The notes under the pieces are model-generated. The model was not told the origin of the DNA, ran no database searches, and saw only the letters and a list, made by a program, of their open reading frames with translations. The position numbers and the translations under genes were made by a program. This document shows positions 22,533-31,493 of a stretch of 64,000 nt of DNA, one piece after another (position 1 is the first letter of the stretch; each line of letters starts with the position of its first letter). Source of the stretch: Sulfitobacter sp043557345 (GTDB lineage Bacteria; Pseudomonadota; Alphaproteobacteria; Rhodobacterales; Rhodobacteraceae); assembly GCF_043557345.1 (NCBI RefSeq), contig NZ_JBIFFV010000009.1, positions 1-64,000 on the forward strand, in the 5' to 3' direction.

Positions 22533-24407
22533 ATGCAACTGTCGATCTTTCTGGACAAGATGCCCCTGATTACCCGCATAGCAAGGCTGATCCTGATCGG
22601 CATGGCTGCCTGGCATCTCTATGTCGCCTTCGTCGGCCCGCCCAACCCCTATATCATGCGCGGCGTGCACGTCGCTTTGGCGCTTTTGCTGATCTTCCTG
22701 ACCATCAACTGCAAGGGGCTGCGCAACGATGTGCCGCGCTGGTATGACGTGGTGCTGGGGCTGATCGCTTCGGGGGCGGCGCTTTATCCTTCGTTCAACC
22801 TTAATTACATCACGCAGCGCTTCCTCTACGTCGATCCGCTAATGCCGATGGACATCGTGGTGGGGATCACGCTTGTGGTTCTGCTATTGGAAGCCACACG
22901 CCGGATGCTGGGGCCGATGCTGCCGATCACGGCACTCTTGTTCCTCGGCTACGGCCTCGCCTTCACCTCGACCCTGCCGTCGGTGATTCTTGAGCAGTTG
23001 TTCATGACGCCCGAAGGCATCTTCGGCATCCCGATTGCGGTTTCGGCGACCTATATGGTGCTTTTCATCCTCTTCGGTTCTTTGGTCGAGCGGATGGGCG
23101 TGGGCCAGCTCTTCATGGATTTCGCGGTCGCCCTTACCGGGCGTCAGGTCGGCGGCCCGGCCAAAGTGGCCTGTGTGACCTCGGGCCTCTTCGGGTCGGT
23201 GTCCGGCTCTGCCGTGGCCAATGTGATGACGACCGGCACCTTTTCCATCCCGCTGATGAAACGCATGGGGTTCAAACCCGCCTTCTCCGGCGCGGTCGAA
23301 GCCGTGGCCTCGACCGGCGGGCAGATCATGCCGCCCGTCATGGGGGCTGCGGCCTTTGTCATGGCCGAATACCTCGGCGTGGGATATCTCACGGTCGCGA
23401 AATACGCGCTGGCGCCCGCGATCCTGTTCTATGTGGCCCTTTTCGCCGCGGTCCATTTCGAGGCCAAGCGCAAGGGCATCGGGTCGGTCCCGAAAGAGGA
23501 TCAAGTGCCGCTGAAAACCGTCCTTGTCGAGCGGGGCCACCTGTTCCTGCCGCTGGCGATCATCGTGGGCGTGCTGATGCTGGGCTATTCGGCCCCCTAT
23601 GCGGCGCTTTGCGGTATCGTCTCGGTCGTGCCCGTCGCGGCGCTGCGCAAGACGACACGGCACTACGTCACCGTCGACAACATCCTCGAAGCACTAGAAG
23701 GGGGCGCGCGGAACGTGCTGGCGATTGCCGCGGCCTGTGCCTGTGCGGGCATCGTCGTCGGCGTGATCGACATTACCGGCCTTGGCCTGACTTTCTCGAA
23801 CTTCGTGATCGAAGCGGCCCAAGACACGCTGGTCATCGCGCTCTTCCTGTCGATGATCGCGGGCATCATCCTTGGCATGGGGATGCCGACCACACCGGCC
23901 TATATCGTGCAGGTCGCCCTGCTGGTGCCGGCACTGGTGAAACTTGGCGTGCAGGTCGAAGCGGCGCATCTCTTCGTGTTCTACTTCGCGATCCTGTCGG
24001 CCATCACCCCCCCCGTGGCCATGGCGGTCTATGCGGCCAACACCCTGTCACACGCCAAGATCGTCGAGGCGAGCTGGGCTGCGGTGAAACTCGGTGCCAC
24101 CGGCTTTATCGTGCCCTTCATGTTCGTCTATGAACCGGCGATCCTGATGCAGGGCTCGGCCACGCAGATCACCTTGGTCCTGTTGCAGGCCACCATTGGC
24201 GTCATCCTGCTGGCCGCCGCCCTGCAACGCTACTACTTCGGCAGACTGTCCAACGTGCTGTCGGTGGTGCTGTTCGGGGCCTCGCTTTTGCTGATCTATC
24301 CCGATCTGCGGTTCACCGCCTCGGGGCTGGTCATCGCGGGCGTTATCCTGGCTTTCCAGAAGGTCAGGAACCCCGGCCCGAAAAGCCAAGCGGCCACACA
24401 TACTTAA
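22533..24407 (+). CDS. TRAP transporter permease, fused small+large subunits (DctQM, TAXI type)
   Basis: 624-residue integral membrane protein. The N-terminal four-helix DctQ-like region (about 1-120) is fused to a twelve-helix DctM-like region, the arrangement usual for TAXI TRAP systems. Typical DctM segments: SGSAVANVMTTGTFSIPLMKRMG, the re-entrant-loop-like EAVASTGGQIMPPVMGAAAF, and IILGMGMPTTPAYIVQVALL. Imports the substrate presented by the upstream TAXI protein, driven by the Na+ or H+ gradient. ATG has only a weak GAGAA upstream. No second permease gene is present, consistent with the fusion. Confidence 0.92.
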   Translation: MQLSIFLDKMPLITRIARLILIGMAAWHLYVAFVGPPNPYIMRGVHVALALLLIFLTINCKGLRNDVPRWYDVVLGLIASGAALYPSFNLNYITQRFLYVDPLMPMDIVVGITLVVLLLEATRRMLGPMLPITALLFLGYGLAFTSTLPSVILEQLFMTPEGIFGIPIAVSATYMVLFILFGSLVERMGVGQLFMDFAVALTGRQVGGPAKVACVTSGLFGSVSGSAVANVMTTGTFSIPLMKRMGFKPAFSGAVEAVASTGGQIMPPVMGAAAFVMAEYLGVGYLTVAKYALAPAILFYVALFAAVHFEAKRKGIGSVPKEDQVPLKTVLVERGHLFLPLAIIVGVLMLGYSAPYAALCGIVSVVPVAALRKTTRHYVTVDNILEALEGGARNVLAIAAACACAGIVVGVIDITGLGLTFSNFVIEAAQDTLVIALFLSMIAGIILGMGMPTTPAYIVQVALLVPALVKLGVQVEAAHLFVFYFAILSAITPPVAMAVYAANTLSHAKIVEASWAAVKLGATGFIVPFMFVYEPAILMQGSATQITLVLLQATIGVILLAAALQRYYFGRLSNVLSVVLFGASLLLIYPDLRFTASGLVIAGVILAFQKVRNPGPKSQAATHT

Positions 24408-24434
24408 ATCTCAGAACGAAACGGAGCCTTCTCC

Positions 24435-26141
24435 ATGCTGCAAAAAACATCCCTCAGGGCGCGGACCGGCGGACAGGTCCTTGTGGATCAGCTGCTGATC
24501 CACGGCGCCGACACCGCCTATTGCGTGCCCGGCGAAAGCTACCTTGAGGTGCTGGATGCGCTGCATGACGTGCAGGACCGTTTCACCCTGATCAACGCGC
24601 GGCACGAAGCCGGGGCCGCCAATATGGCCGAAACCTATGGCAAGCTGACCGGCACCCCCGGCATCTGCATGGTTACCCGCGGCCCCGGGGCCTGCCACGC
24701 GGCCATCGGCGTGCATATCGCGCAGCAAGACAGCACGCCGATGATCCTGCTCGTGGGCCAGATCGCCCGCGACACCACCGACCGCGAAGCCTTTCAGGAA
24801 GTCGACTACCGCGCCATGTTCGGCCCCATCGCCAAATGGGCCACCCAGATCGACGACCCGGCGCGGGTGCCGGAATATATGGCCCGCGCCTTCCGCGTGG
24901 CGACCTCGGGCCGACCCGGCCCGGTGGTGATCTCCCTGCCCGAAGACATGCTGACCGAGGTGGTTTCCGTGGCCGATGCCCGGCCCTATACGGCCACCCA
25001 TGCGGGGCTGTCGCCCGATAACCTCGATATGCTCAAGACCGAGATCGCGCAGGCCGAACGGCCCTTGCTGCTGCTCGGCGGCTCGGGCTGGTCGGATGAG
25101 AGTGCGGCGGCCATCACCCGCTTTGCCGAGGCCAACAAGATCCCTGTCACCACCTCTTTCCGGCGGCAGGACATCGTGAACAACCTCTCTCCGGTCTATG
25201 CAGGCGATTTCGGCACTTCCACCGCGCCCAGCCTTTATGCGCATCAACGCGAGGCGGATCTGCTTGTGGTGATCGGCGCACGATTGGGGGAGATGACGAC
25301 AAAGACCTACACCACCATGCAATCGCCCAACCCTGACACCCGTCTGGTGCATCTCTACCCCGAGGCGGATGAGATCGGCCGCGTCTATTCGCCGGACCTG
25401 GGCATCGCGGCGGCGCCCGTCGCTGTGGCCGCCGCCTTGGACGGTGTCGATCTGGGCCGGGCAGAGGCGTGGGGCAATTGGTGCGACAAGCTGCACGCCG
25501 ATTACCTCACCGATACCGAAGCGCCCAATGGCGGCGACTGGGATCTCGACATGGGGGTGGCCCTTGCGCAACTGCGCGATGAGCTGCCCGACGACGTGGT
25601 GATCACGCTCGACGCGGGCAACCACACCGGCTGGGCGCAGCGATTCCTGCGCTTTGGCCGCCCGGGCCGGATCGTCGGCTCCACCTGTGGTGCGATGGGC
25701 TATTCGGTGCCCGCCGCTGTCGCAGCCTCGATCGCAGACCCTGAACGGCTGACGCTGTCCTTCGTCGGCGATGGCGGCTTTATGATGAGCGGCAATGAAC
25801 TTGCCACCGCCGCGCAATATGGCGGGCGGCCCATCGTGCTGCTGTTCAACAACGGCATCTACGGCACCATTCGCATGCATCAGGAACGCGACCACCCCGA
25901 ACGCATCTCGGGCACCACCCTGCAGAACCAAGACTTTGTGAAGATGGCCGAAGGTCTGGGCGCCCATGCCGAACGGGTGACCAAGACCGAGGATTTCGCC
26001 GCCGCCTTCACCCGCGCCCGAGAGAGTGGACGTCCCGCGCTGATCGAACTGGTGACCGACCCCGAGCAGATCTCGACCCGCACCACGATCAGCAAGCTGC
26101 GCGCCGCGGCCCAGAAAAAAGTCGACGCCGACCAGCGCTGA
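24435..26141 (+). CDS. Thiamine-diphosphate-dependent enzyme (acetolactate synthase-like)
   Basis: 568 residues, three-domain ThDP enzyme. The N-terminal PYR domain has the cofactor-activating Glu in NARHEAGAANMAE and VTRGPGACH; a central domain follows, and the C-terminal PP domain carries the ThDP/Mg motif GDGGFMM..NELATAAQYG through NNGIYGTI. Resembles acetolactate synthase large subunits and benzoylformate/oxalyl-CoA-type decarboxylases but has no small regulatory subunit gene beside it. Position between the TAXI transporter and an FAD-linked D-2-hydroxyacid dehydrogenase suggests it decarboxylates or carboligates the keto acid formed by that dehydrogenase (inference). RBS GGAG upstream of ATG. 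Confidence 0.85.
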   Translation: MLQKTSLRARTGGQVLVDQLLIHGADTAYCVPGESYLEVLDALHDVQDRFTLINARHEAGAANMAETYGKLTGTPGICMVTRGPGACHAAIGVHIAQQDSTPMILLVGQIARDTTDREAFQEVDYRAMFGPIAKWATQIDDPARVPEYMARAFRVATSGRPGPVVISLPEDMLTEVVSVADARPYTATHAGLSPDNLDMLKTEIAQAERPLLLLGGSGWSDESAAAITRFAEANKIPVTTSFRRQDIVNNLSPVYAGDFGTSTAPSLYAHQREADLLVVIGARLGEMTTKTYTTMQSPNPDTRLVHLYPEADEIGRVYSPDLGIAAAPVAVAAALDGVDLGRAEAWGNWCDKLHADYLTDTEAPNGGDWDLDMGVALAQLRDELPDDVVITLDAGNHTGWAQRFLRFGRPGRIVGSTCGAMGYSVPAAVAASIADPERLTLSFVGDGGFMMSGNELATAAQYGGRPIVLLFNNGIYGTIRMHQERDHPERISGTTLQNQDFVKMAEGLGAHAERVTKTEDFAAAFTRARESGRPALIELVTDPEQISTRTTISKLRAAAQKKVDADQR

Positions 26142-26153
26142 AGGATAACCCAG

Positions 26154-27602
26154 ATGACGACCCTGACCGCGCCACCCCGCGCAGATGATACGAAGGCGCA
26201 AGACCAGGCCGCTTTGCTTGATGCGCTGCGCGGTGCCATCGGCCCTGCCCATGTGGTGACCGACGCCAAGGATTTCGACGCGCGGCTGATCGAAGACCGC
26301 GGGCTCCGGCGCGGCACGGCGCTGGCGCTGGTCCGCCCCGGCTCGACCGAAGAGGTCGCCGCCTGCATGGGTCTGTGCCATGCCGCTGAGGTGCCGGTCA
26401 CGCCGCAGGGCGGCAACACCGGCCTTGCGGGGGGCGGTGTGCCCGACGGCGGCATCATCCTCACGACCGACCGGCTGAACCGTATCCGCGCGGTCGATCC
26501 GACCAATGCCACGATGACGGTTGAAGCAGGCTGCATCCTTGCCAATATCCAAGCGGCGGCGGATGAGGTCGACGCGCTTTTCCCGCTCTCGCTTGCCTCC
26601 GAAGGCTCCTGCCAGATCGGCGGCAATCTTTCGACCAACGCAGGCGGCACGGCGGTGCTGCGCTATGGCAATACCCGCGACCTCGTGCTGGGGATCGAAG
26701 CGGTGCTGCCCGATGGCCGGGTGCTGAATGACCTGAACGGCCTGCGGAAAAACAACACCGGTTTTGACCTCAAACACCTCTTTATCGGCGCCGAAGGCAC
26801 GCTTGGCATCATCACGGCGGCGGTGATCAAACTCTTTCCCAAACCCACCGCCCGTGCCACCGCGCTGGTGGCCTGCACCGGCCCCGACCCGGCGCTCGCG
26901 CTTTATGCGCGGATGCGCGGCCAGACCGCCGACACGCTTTCGACATTCGAGTATATCGACCGGCTAGGCCTGCAGATGGTGATGGACCACGCGCCCGGCT
27001 GTAGCGATCCGATGGCCGAGACGCATCCCGCCTATTGCCTGATCGAACTCACCGGCAATGGCGCGCAGACAGACCTCGACGCCCGGCTGGAAAACGCATT
27101 GGAAGCGGCTTTCGAGGCGGAGGAGATCATCGACGCCGTGATCGGCGCGTCGGAGGCGCAGAAAGACGCGCTTTGGGCGCTGCGCGAGAACCTGTCAGAG
27201 GCGCAGAAACCCGAAGGCGCGTCGATCAAACATGACGTTTCGGTCCCGGTGTCGCGCGTGGCGGATTTCATCCGCGAGGCAACCCAAGCCTGTATGGACC
27301 ACATGCCCGGCCTGCGGCCCTGCCCCTTTGGCCATTTCGGCGACGGGAACCTGCATTTCAACCTGTCGCGCCCGGTGGATATGGCGGATGCGGCGTTCCT
27401 TGCCGAATACGGAGCTTTCAACCGGATCGTGCATGATATCGTGCACCAGATGGGCGGCTCTTTCTCGGCGGAACATGGCATCGGCACTTTCAAACGCGCC
27501 GAGCTGCGCCGGTATAAAGACCCGGTCGCGCTGGAGTTGATGGCGCAGATCAAGGCCACCCTCGACCCGGGCCAGTTGATGAACCCGGGCAAGGTGCTTT
27601 GA
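26154..27602 (+). CDS. FAD-linked D-2-hydroxyacid dehydrogenase (GlcD/D2HGDH family)
   Basis: 482 residues. N-terminal PCMH-type FAD-binding domain (about 50-235) with PVTPQGGNTGLAGGGVP, the LASEGSCQIGGNLSTNAGG loop and LFIGAEGTLGIITAAVIKLFP; C-terminal FAD-linked oxidase domain with the metal-binding FGHFGDGNLHFNL (two His) and AEHGIGTFKRAEL. Oxidises D-lactate, D-2-hydroxyglutarate or a related D-2-hydroxy acid to the keto acid, passing electrons to ETF or quinone. Twelve bases after the ThDP gene; last gene of the TRAP operon. Convergent with an SDR gene, four bases apart and no terminator. Confidence 0.88.
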   Translation: MTTLTAPPRADDTKAQDQAALLDALRGAIGPAHVVTDAKDFDARLIEDRGLRRGTALALVRPGSTEEVAACMGLCHAAEVPVTPQGGNTGLAGGGVPDGGIILTTDRLNRIRAVDPTNATMTVEAGCILANIQAAADEVDALFPLSLASEGSCQIGGNLSTNAGGTAVLRYGNTRDLVLGIEAVLPDGRVLNDLNGLRKNNTGFDLKHLFIGAEGTLGIITAAVIKLFPKPTARATALVACTGPDPALALYARMRGQTADTLSTFEYIDRLGLQMVMDHAPGCSDPMAETHPAYCLIELTGNGAQTDLDARLENALEAAFEAEEIIDAVIGASEAQKDALWALRENLSEAQKPEGASIKHDVSVPVSRVADFIREATQACMDHMPGLRPCPFGHFGDGNLHFNLSRPVDMADAAFLAEYGAFNRIVHDIVHQMGGSFSAEHGIGTFKRAELRRYKDPVALELMAQIKATLDPGQLMNPGKVL

Positions 27603-27606
27603 CCGC

Positions 27607-28353
27607 TTAACCGCGCCCCGCGAAGGGCATTTTGGTTGCCATCACGGTGACGAACATGGCGTTGGAGTCGAGTGACAGCTTCGCCATATATGACAGCGTT
27701 TCGGCCACGTCGTTCACATCCATGCGCGGCTCGGACATGCGGCTGCCGTTGGGCTGCAGGATGCCATCTGCCATCCGCTCGGTCATCTCGCTGGCCGCAT
27801 TGCCGATGTCGATCTGCCCGCAGGCAATGTCATGCGCCCGCCCGTCGAGCGACAGCGCGCGAGTCAACCCGGTGATCGCATGTTTCGTCGCCGTATAAGG
27901 CACCGACAGGGGGCGCGGCACATGGGCGCTGATCGAGCCGTTGTTGATGATCCGCCCGCCCCTTGGGCTCTGCCGTTTCATCAGGGCGAAAGCCGCACGG
28001 GCGCAGAGGAATGACCCGGTCAGATTGGTCGCGACGATGTCGTTCCACTCCGCCCCGCTTAAGCCGTCCACCTCAACCGCCGGGCCATTGCGCCCGGCAT
28101 TGTTGAACAGCAGATCCAGCCGGCCAAAGGTCGTCTCCACCCGCTCGAAAAGCGCGCCGACCTCCGCCTCGATCCCAACATCGGCAGCCACGGCGATATG
28201 CCCCTGCCCATCAAGCGTCGCGCAGGCCGCGTCAATCTTATCCTGCCGCCGCCCGGTGAGAACGAGAGTGAAACCGTCCTTCGCCAAACGCTGCGCACAA
28301 GCAAGGCCCACTCCGCTTCCGGCCCCCGTGATCAGAGCAATCTTTTGATACAT
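27607..28353 (-). CDS. SDR-family oxidoreductase
   Basis: 248 residues. TGAGSGVG cofactor motif (residues 9-16), NNAG at about 85-88, catalytic Ser in NNGSISAH and YTATKHAITG with catalytic Tyr and Lys. The usual proline/glycine after the active site is altered to CGQIDIGNAASEM instead of the common NPGxxxT, a variant seen in a subgroup of bacterial SDRs. Substrate unknown. It faces a frameshifted tetR gene across a 177-base spacer containing a TAGAC/GTCTA dyad, so it may belong to that regulator's regulon rather than to the convergent TRAP operon. Confidence 0.85.
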   Translation of the reverse strand: MYQKIALITGAGSGVGLACAQRLAKDGFTLVLTGRRQDKIDAACATLDGQGHIAVAADVGIEAEVGALFERVETTFGRLDLLFNNAGRNGPAVEVDGLSGAEWNDIVATNLTGSFLCARAAFALMKRQSPRGGRIINNGSISAHVPRPLSVPYTATKHAITGLTRALSLDGRAHDIACGQIDIGNAASEMTERMADGILQPNGSRMSEPRMDVNDVAETLSYMAKLSLDSNAMFVTVMATKMPFAGRG

Positions 28354-28494
28354 CTTACCATTCCATTCCTGTCATCGCCCTCCGGGCCGTTGTGTGGAAA
28401 CTAATATATATGATTACGCAAGAATAGGTTTTTTCGTCGTTTTCCAGAATGATGCACTCTTGAATCCGCCCGCCTCACATTCGCGCGAGCGCGC

Positions 28495-28509
28495 TAGACG
28501 ACCGGTCTA
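28495..28509. promoter_or_regulatory. TetR-type operator candidate
   Basis: Inverted repeat TAGAC, spacer GACCG, GTCTA, 22 bases before the tetR ATG at 28531 and in the spacer shared with the divergent SDR. The paired-guanine/AGAC...GTCT pattern resembles sites of alphaproteobacterial TetR proteins that control MDR oxidoreductases; assignment is by position. Confidence 0.5.
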
Positions 28510-28530
28510 TTATTTCTTAAATGCCCCGAT

Positions 28531-29141
28531 ATGACAGAGGCAAAGAAATCAGACCAGACGCGGCAACGCATTTTGGACAGCGGGCGCAGCCTCGTGCTGC
28601 GGCATGGGTTCTCTGGCGTTGGCCTGTCGCCATTCTAAGCGAAAGCGGCGTGCCCAAGGGCTCTTTCTACTATTATTTCGCGTCAAAAGAGGCTTTTGGC
28701 ACCGCGATGTTGGCCGATTACGTCGAGGCCTATCTCGATCGCGTCGATGCGCTGATCGCGGCTTCGGGAACGGCGGGCGCTAAGCTCGACAGTTTCTGGG
28801 ATGCATGGCTCAGCCAATCCAGCGCCCCGGGGATCGCCAGCGCCTGTTTGGTGGTGAAACTCGGATCCGAAGTCGCCGACCTGTCGGAGACGATGCGCGA
28901 AACGCTCGATCAGGGTGTCGATGCCTTAGTCGCCCGGATTGCCCAATTGCTGCGCCAAGGCGCAGAGGATGGGACCGTTCGTGCGCTCGAAGACCCCGAG
29001 ACCACAGCCCGCATGCTCTATGCCAAATGGCTCGGCGCTGCGGTGCTGGCCAAACTGGCGCGCAGCGATGCGCCCCTGCGCATGGCGCGCGCTGAAACCT
29101 CTGCCCAACTCTCCCCCACCGGGGGCCAATTCCCAACCTGA
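28531..29141 (+). pseudogene. TetR-family regulator interrupted by a one-base frameshift
   Basis: Two frames together make one TetR protein. From the ATG at 28531 the first frame encodes MTEAKKSDQTRQRILDSG, SLVLRHGFSGVGLS and then stops at 28636-28638. The continuation ILSESGVPKGSFYYYF, ASKEAFGTAML (recognition helix and the classic GSFYYYF) and the C-terminal ligand domain run to 29141 in another frame. One missing base near 28627-28631 (expected TCG-GCC-ATT, seen TCGCCATT) explains the break. A longer start in the second frame, at 28521, gives a non-TetR N-terminus and is rejected. Either a true null mutation or a base-call error. It lies 11 bases before an MDR oxidoreductase gene it would normally regulate. 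Confidence 0.8.
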
Positions 29142-29152
29142 AAGGAAACAGC

Positions 29153-30133
29153 ATGTTCGCTGCCATCCACGACACATTCGGCGAGCCCGCCGAGGTTCTG
29201 ACCACCCGCGAAACCGACAAGCCCGCGCCCGCCGCAGGCGAAGTGCTGCTGCGCATGGTGCTTTCGCCCATCCACAACCACGACCTTTGGACCGTGCGCG
29301 GCAACTATGGCTACAAGCCCGACCTGCCCGGCGCCATCGGCGGCTCCGAAGCGCTTGGCATCGTCGAGGCCGTGGGCGAAGGCGTTGATGAGGCGCTGAT
29401 CGGCAAACGCGTCACCGCCGCTGGCTTCCACGGCGCATGGGCCGAATATTTCACCGCCCCCGCCGCGGGCCTGCTGCCCCTGCCCGAGGCAATCTCGGAC
29501 GAAGCGGGCGCGCAGTTGATCGCCATGCCCTTCAGCGCCCTGTCCTTGTTGGAGACCCTCAAGGTCGGCGAAGGCGATTGGCTGATCCAAACCGCCGCCA
29601 ATGGCGCGGTCGGCAAAATCATGGTCGGTCTGGCCAAGGCGCGCGGTGTCAAATTGCTGAACCTCGTCCGCCGCGAGGGCGCCGCCGAAGAGATGCGCGA
29701 AACCGGTGCGGAACATGTCCTGTCCACCGAAGATGCGGATTGGCAGAGCAAAGCGCGTGAGTTGATCGGCAAAGACGGTGCGGTTTCGGCCATCGATTCC
29801 GTCGGTGGCGAGTTGGGCGGCCAACTGGTCGAACTGCTGGGCAAGGACGGTGAGTTGATCGTCTTCGGCACGGCGACGGGCCAGCCGCTCTCCATGTCTT
29901 CGGGCGAATTGATCATGAAGCACATCACCGTCAAAGGCTTCTGGGGCTCGCGCGTGAGCGGCGAGATGGCGGCTGAGACGCGGGGCCGCCTGATTGGCGA
30001 ATTGGTGCAACTGGCCGCGAAGGGCCAACTGCCCCTCGACACCGGCGGCATCTACCCGCTGGCCGAGGTGACCGAAGCGATGAAATCCGCGCTGACCACG
30101 GGCCGTGGCGGCAAGGTCATGCTGCGCCCGTGA
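29153..30133 (+). CDS. Zinc-independent MDR oxidoreductase (quinone reductase-like)
   Basis: 326-residue medium-chain dehydrogenase without structural or catalytic zinc ligands. N-terminal GroES-like domain (NHDLWTVRGNYGYKPDLPGAIGGSEALGIV) and Rossmann domain with the NADPH motif TAANGAVGKIMVGLAKARG; ends TGRGGKVML. Most like quinone oxidoreductase/2-enoyl reductase branches (NADPH-dependent reduction of quinones or enoyl-type electrophiles). AAAGGAAA eight bases before ATG. Directly follows the tetR gene, a common electrophile-stress arrangement; if tetR is truly broken this gene may be constitutively expressed. Followed by a strong hairpin. Confidence 0.86.
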   Translation: MFAAIHDTFGEPAEVLTTRETDKPAPAAGEVLLRMVLSPIHNHDLWTVRGNYGYKPDLPGAIGGSEALGIVEAVGEGVDEALIGKRVTAAGFHGAWAEYFTAPAAGLLPLPEAISDEAGAQLIAMPFSALSLLETLKVGEGDWLIQTAANGAVGKIMVGLAKARGVKLLNLVRREGAAEEMRETGAEHVLSTEDADWQSKARELIGKDGAVSAIDSVGGELGGQLVELLGKDGELIVFGTATGQPLSMSSGELIMKHITVKGFWGSRVSGEMAAETRGRLIGELVQLAAKGQLPLDTGGIYPLAEVTEAMKSALTTGRGGKVMLRP

Positions 30134-30150
30134 TCGGGATTTGACGACAG

Positions 30151-30178
30151 CGGCGGCCCTCCCTCCCCGGGGCCGCCG
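30151..30178. terminator. GC-rich hairpin after MDR oxidoreductase
   Basis: CGGCGGCCC (30151-30159) pairs perfectly with GGGCCGCCG (30170-30178) over a ten-base loop, 18 bases after the stop. No T-run, but nothing else follows until the urease operon, so it likely separates the two units. Confidence 0.65.
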
Positions 30179-30383
30179 CCCCATGCGCGGAATGCCCAAG
30201 TTTCAGACAGCACCGCGATTTGTCGCCCATTTTTCAAGCAAACCCGCCGCGCAGGCGGCTCTGAACCGCCTCGGCGATGACTCTCCCCCATCTCTATGGT
30301 GATTAAAAAATCATCAGACTTTACCGGGCGGAGCGTTCCTCATTCTCATCGACAGCAGCATAAACAGCCCCCAAGCGACCCCG

Positions 30384-31181
30384 GTGCAACCGCGCGCCAT
30401 CGGCGCTGCGATGGTCTCGGCCAAGGCTGCGCGGGGCGGGTCGACAATCGGCGAATTGCGCCAGTCGGGCGCGATGAAACTGCTCTTCCCCCGCCCCGAT
30501 CCCGCGCTGTTGCAGGCCATCGTCATCAATATCGCAGGCGGCATCACGGGTGGCGATACTTTTGCCCTGAGCGCCCGCGCCGAGGCGCAAGCGGCGCTCA
30601 GCCTCACCACGCAGGCCGCCGAGCGCGCCTATCGCGCGCAACCGGGGCAAGTGGCGGCGCTGCGCAACACCCTCATCGTCGAGGCAGGCGCTGCGCTGCA
30701 TTGGCTCCCGCAAGAGACCATTCTCTACGACGGATGCGCCCTGCGGCGGCATCTGACGGTCGATCTGGCGCAAGACGCCTCCCTCCTGCTGGTGGAACCG
30801 CTTGTCTTTGGCCGCGCCGCTATGGGCGAAACCCTTCGTCCTGCCTATTTCCGCGACCGGATCGAGGTTAACCGCGCGGGCCAGCCGCTTTTTCACGACG
30901 CGATGACGCTCAGCGGCGATGTCACCGCGCATCTGGCGGCCCCTCATATCGCGGCGGGCGCAGGTGCCCTTGCCACGTTGATCTATGTGGCCCCCGATGC
31001 CGAAGCGCGGCTGGCCCGCCTGCGTGGCCAACTGCCCGCCAGCGCCGGGGCCAGTCTGTTCGGCCCGGACCTGCTGGTCGCCCGAATTCTCGCCGCAGAT
31101 AGTTTCGATCTTCGCCAATCGCTCGTCCCGATCTTGGGCGCGTTAAGCGGTGACACCCTTCCCCGATCATGGATGACCTGA
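30384..31181 (+). CDS. ureD: Urease accessory protein UreD
   Basis: 265 residues, UreD/UreH family, part of the UreD-UreF-UreG complex that loads nickel into the apo-urease. Family marks: LRQSGAMKLLFPRP near the start, IAGGITGGD, LTTQAAERAYR, LHWLPQETILYDG and LVEPLVFGRAAMGE. The proposed start is a GTG with no clear Shine-Dalgarno; upstream in-frame codons include no ATG/GTG/TTG with better support, so the exact N-terminus is uncertain. First gene of a ureD-A-(small gene)-B-C-E-F-G operon in which neighbours overlap or nearly touch. UreD stop and ureA start are one base apart. Confidence 0.9.
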   Translation: MQPRAIGAAMVSAKAARGGSTIGELRQSGAMKLLFPRPDPALLQAIVINIAGGITGGDTFALSARAEAQAALSLTTQAAERAYRAQPGQVAALRNTLIVEAGAALHWLPQETILYDGCALRRHLTVDLAQDASLLLVEPLVFGRAAMGETLRPAYFRDRIEVNRAGQPLFHDAMTLSGDVTAHLAAPHIAAGAGALATLIYVAPDAEARLARLRGQLPASAGASLFGPDLLVARILAADSFDLRQSLVPILGALSGDTLPRSWMT

Positions 31182-31182
31182 C

Positions 31183-31485
31183 GTGCAACTGACTCCGCGA
31201 GAAAAAGACAAACTGCTGATCTCCATGGCTGCCGAGGTCGCCCGCAAGCGCCTTGCGCGGGGGGTCAAGCTGAACCACCCCGAGGCCATCGCCCTGATCA
31301 CCGACACCGTGGTCGAAGGCGCGCGGGATGGCCGCAGCGTGGCCGATATGATGCAGGCGGGTGCCCATGTCATCACCCGCGACGACTGTATGGAAGGGGT
31401 GGCCGAGATGATCCCCGAGGTGCAGGTCGAAGCCACTTTCCCCGACGGGACCAAATTGGTCACCGTGCACAACCCCATCAGATAG
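31183..31485 (+). CDS. ureA: Urease subunit gamma
   Basis: 100 residues, exactly the normal length of a separate gamma subunit. Conserved LTPREKDKLLISMAAEVARKR, KLNHPEAIALITD, EGARDGRSVADMM, PEVQVEATFPDGTKLVTVH.PI. GTG start immediately after ureD (translational coupling, AGCGG-like upstream sequence only). Forms the cytoplasmic (UreABC)3 enzyme that hydrolyses urea to ammonia and carbamate. Confidence 0.96.
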   Translation: MQLTPREKDKLLISMAAEVARKRLARGVKLNHPEAIALITDTVVEGARDGRSVADMMQAGAHVITRDDCMEGVAEMIPEVQVEATFPDGTKLVTVHNPIR

Positions 31486-31493
31486 GATATCCC

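Noticed and set aside
24411..26777. Long minus-strand open frame opposite the ThDP and FAD enzyme genes
   Set aside because: Crosses two real genes and their junction, with shadow-like composition.
28521..28630. Alternative upstream start that would make tetR one intact frame
   Set aside because: The product lacks a TetR helix-turn-helix N-terminus, whereas the other frame encodes it perfectly, so a frameshift explains the data better.
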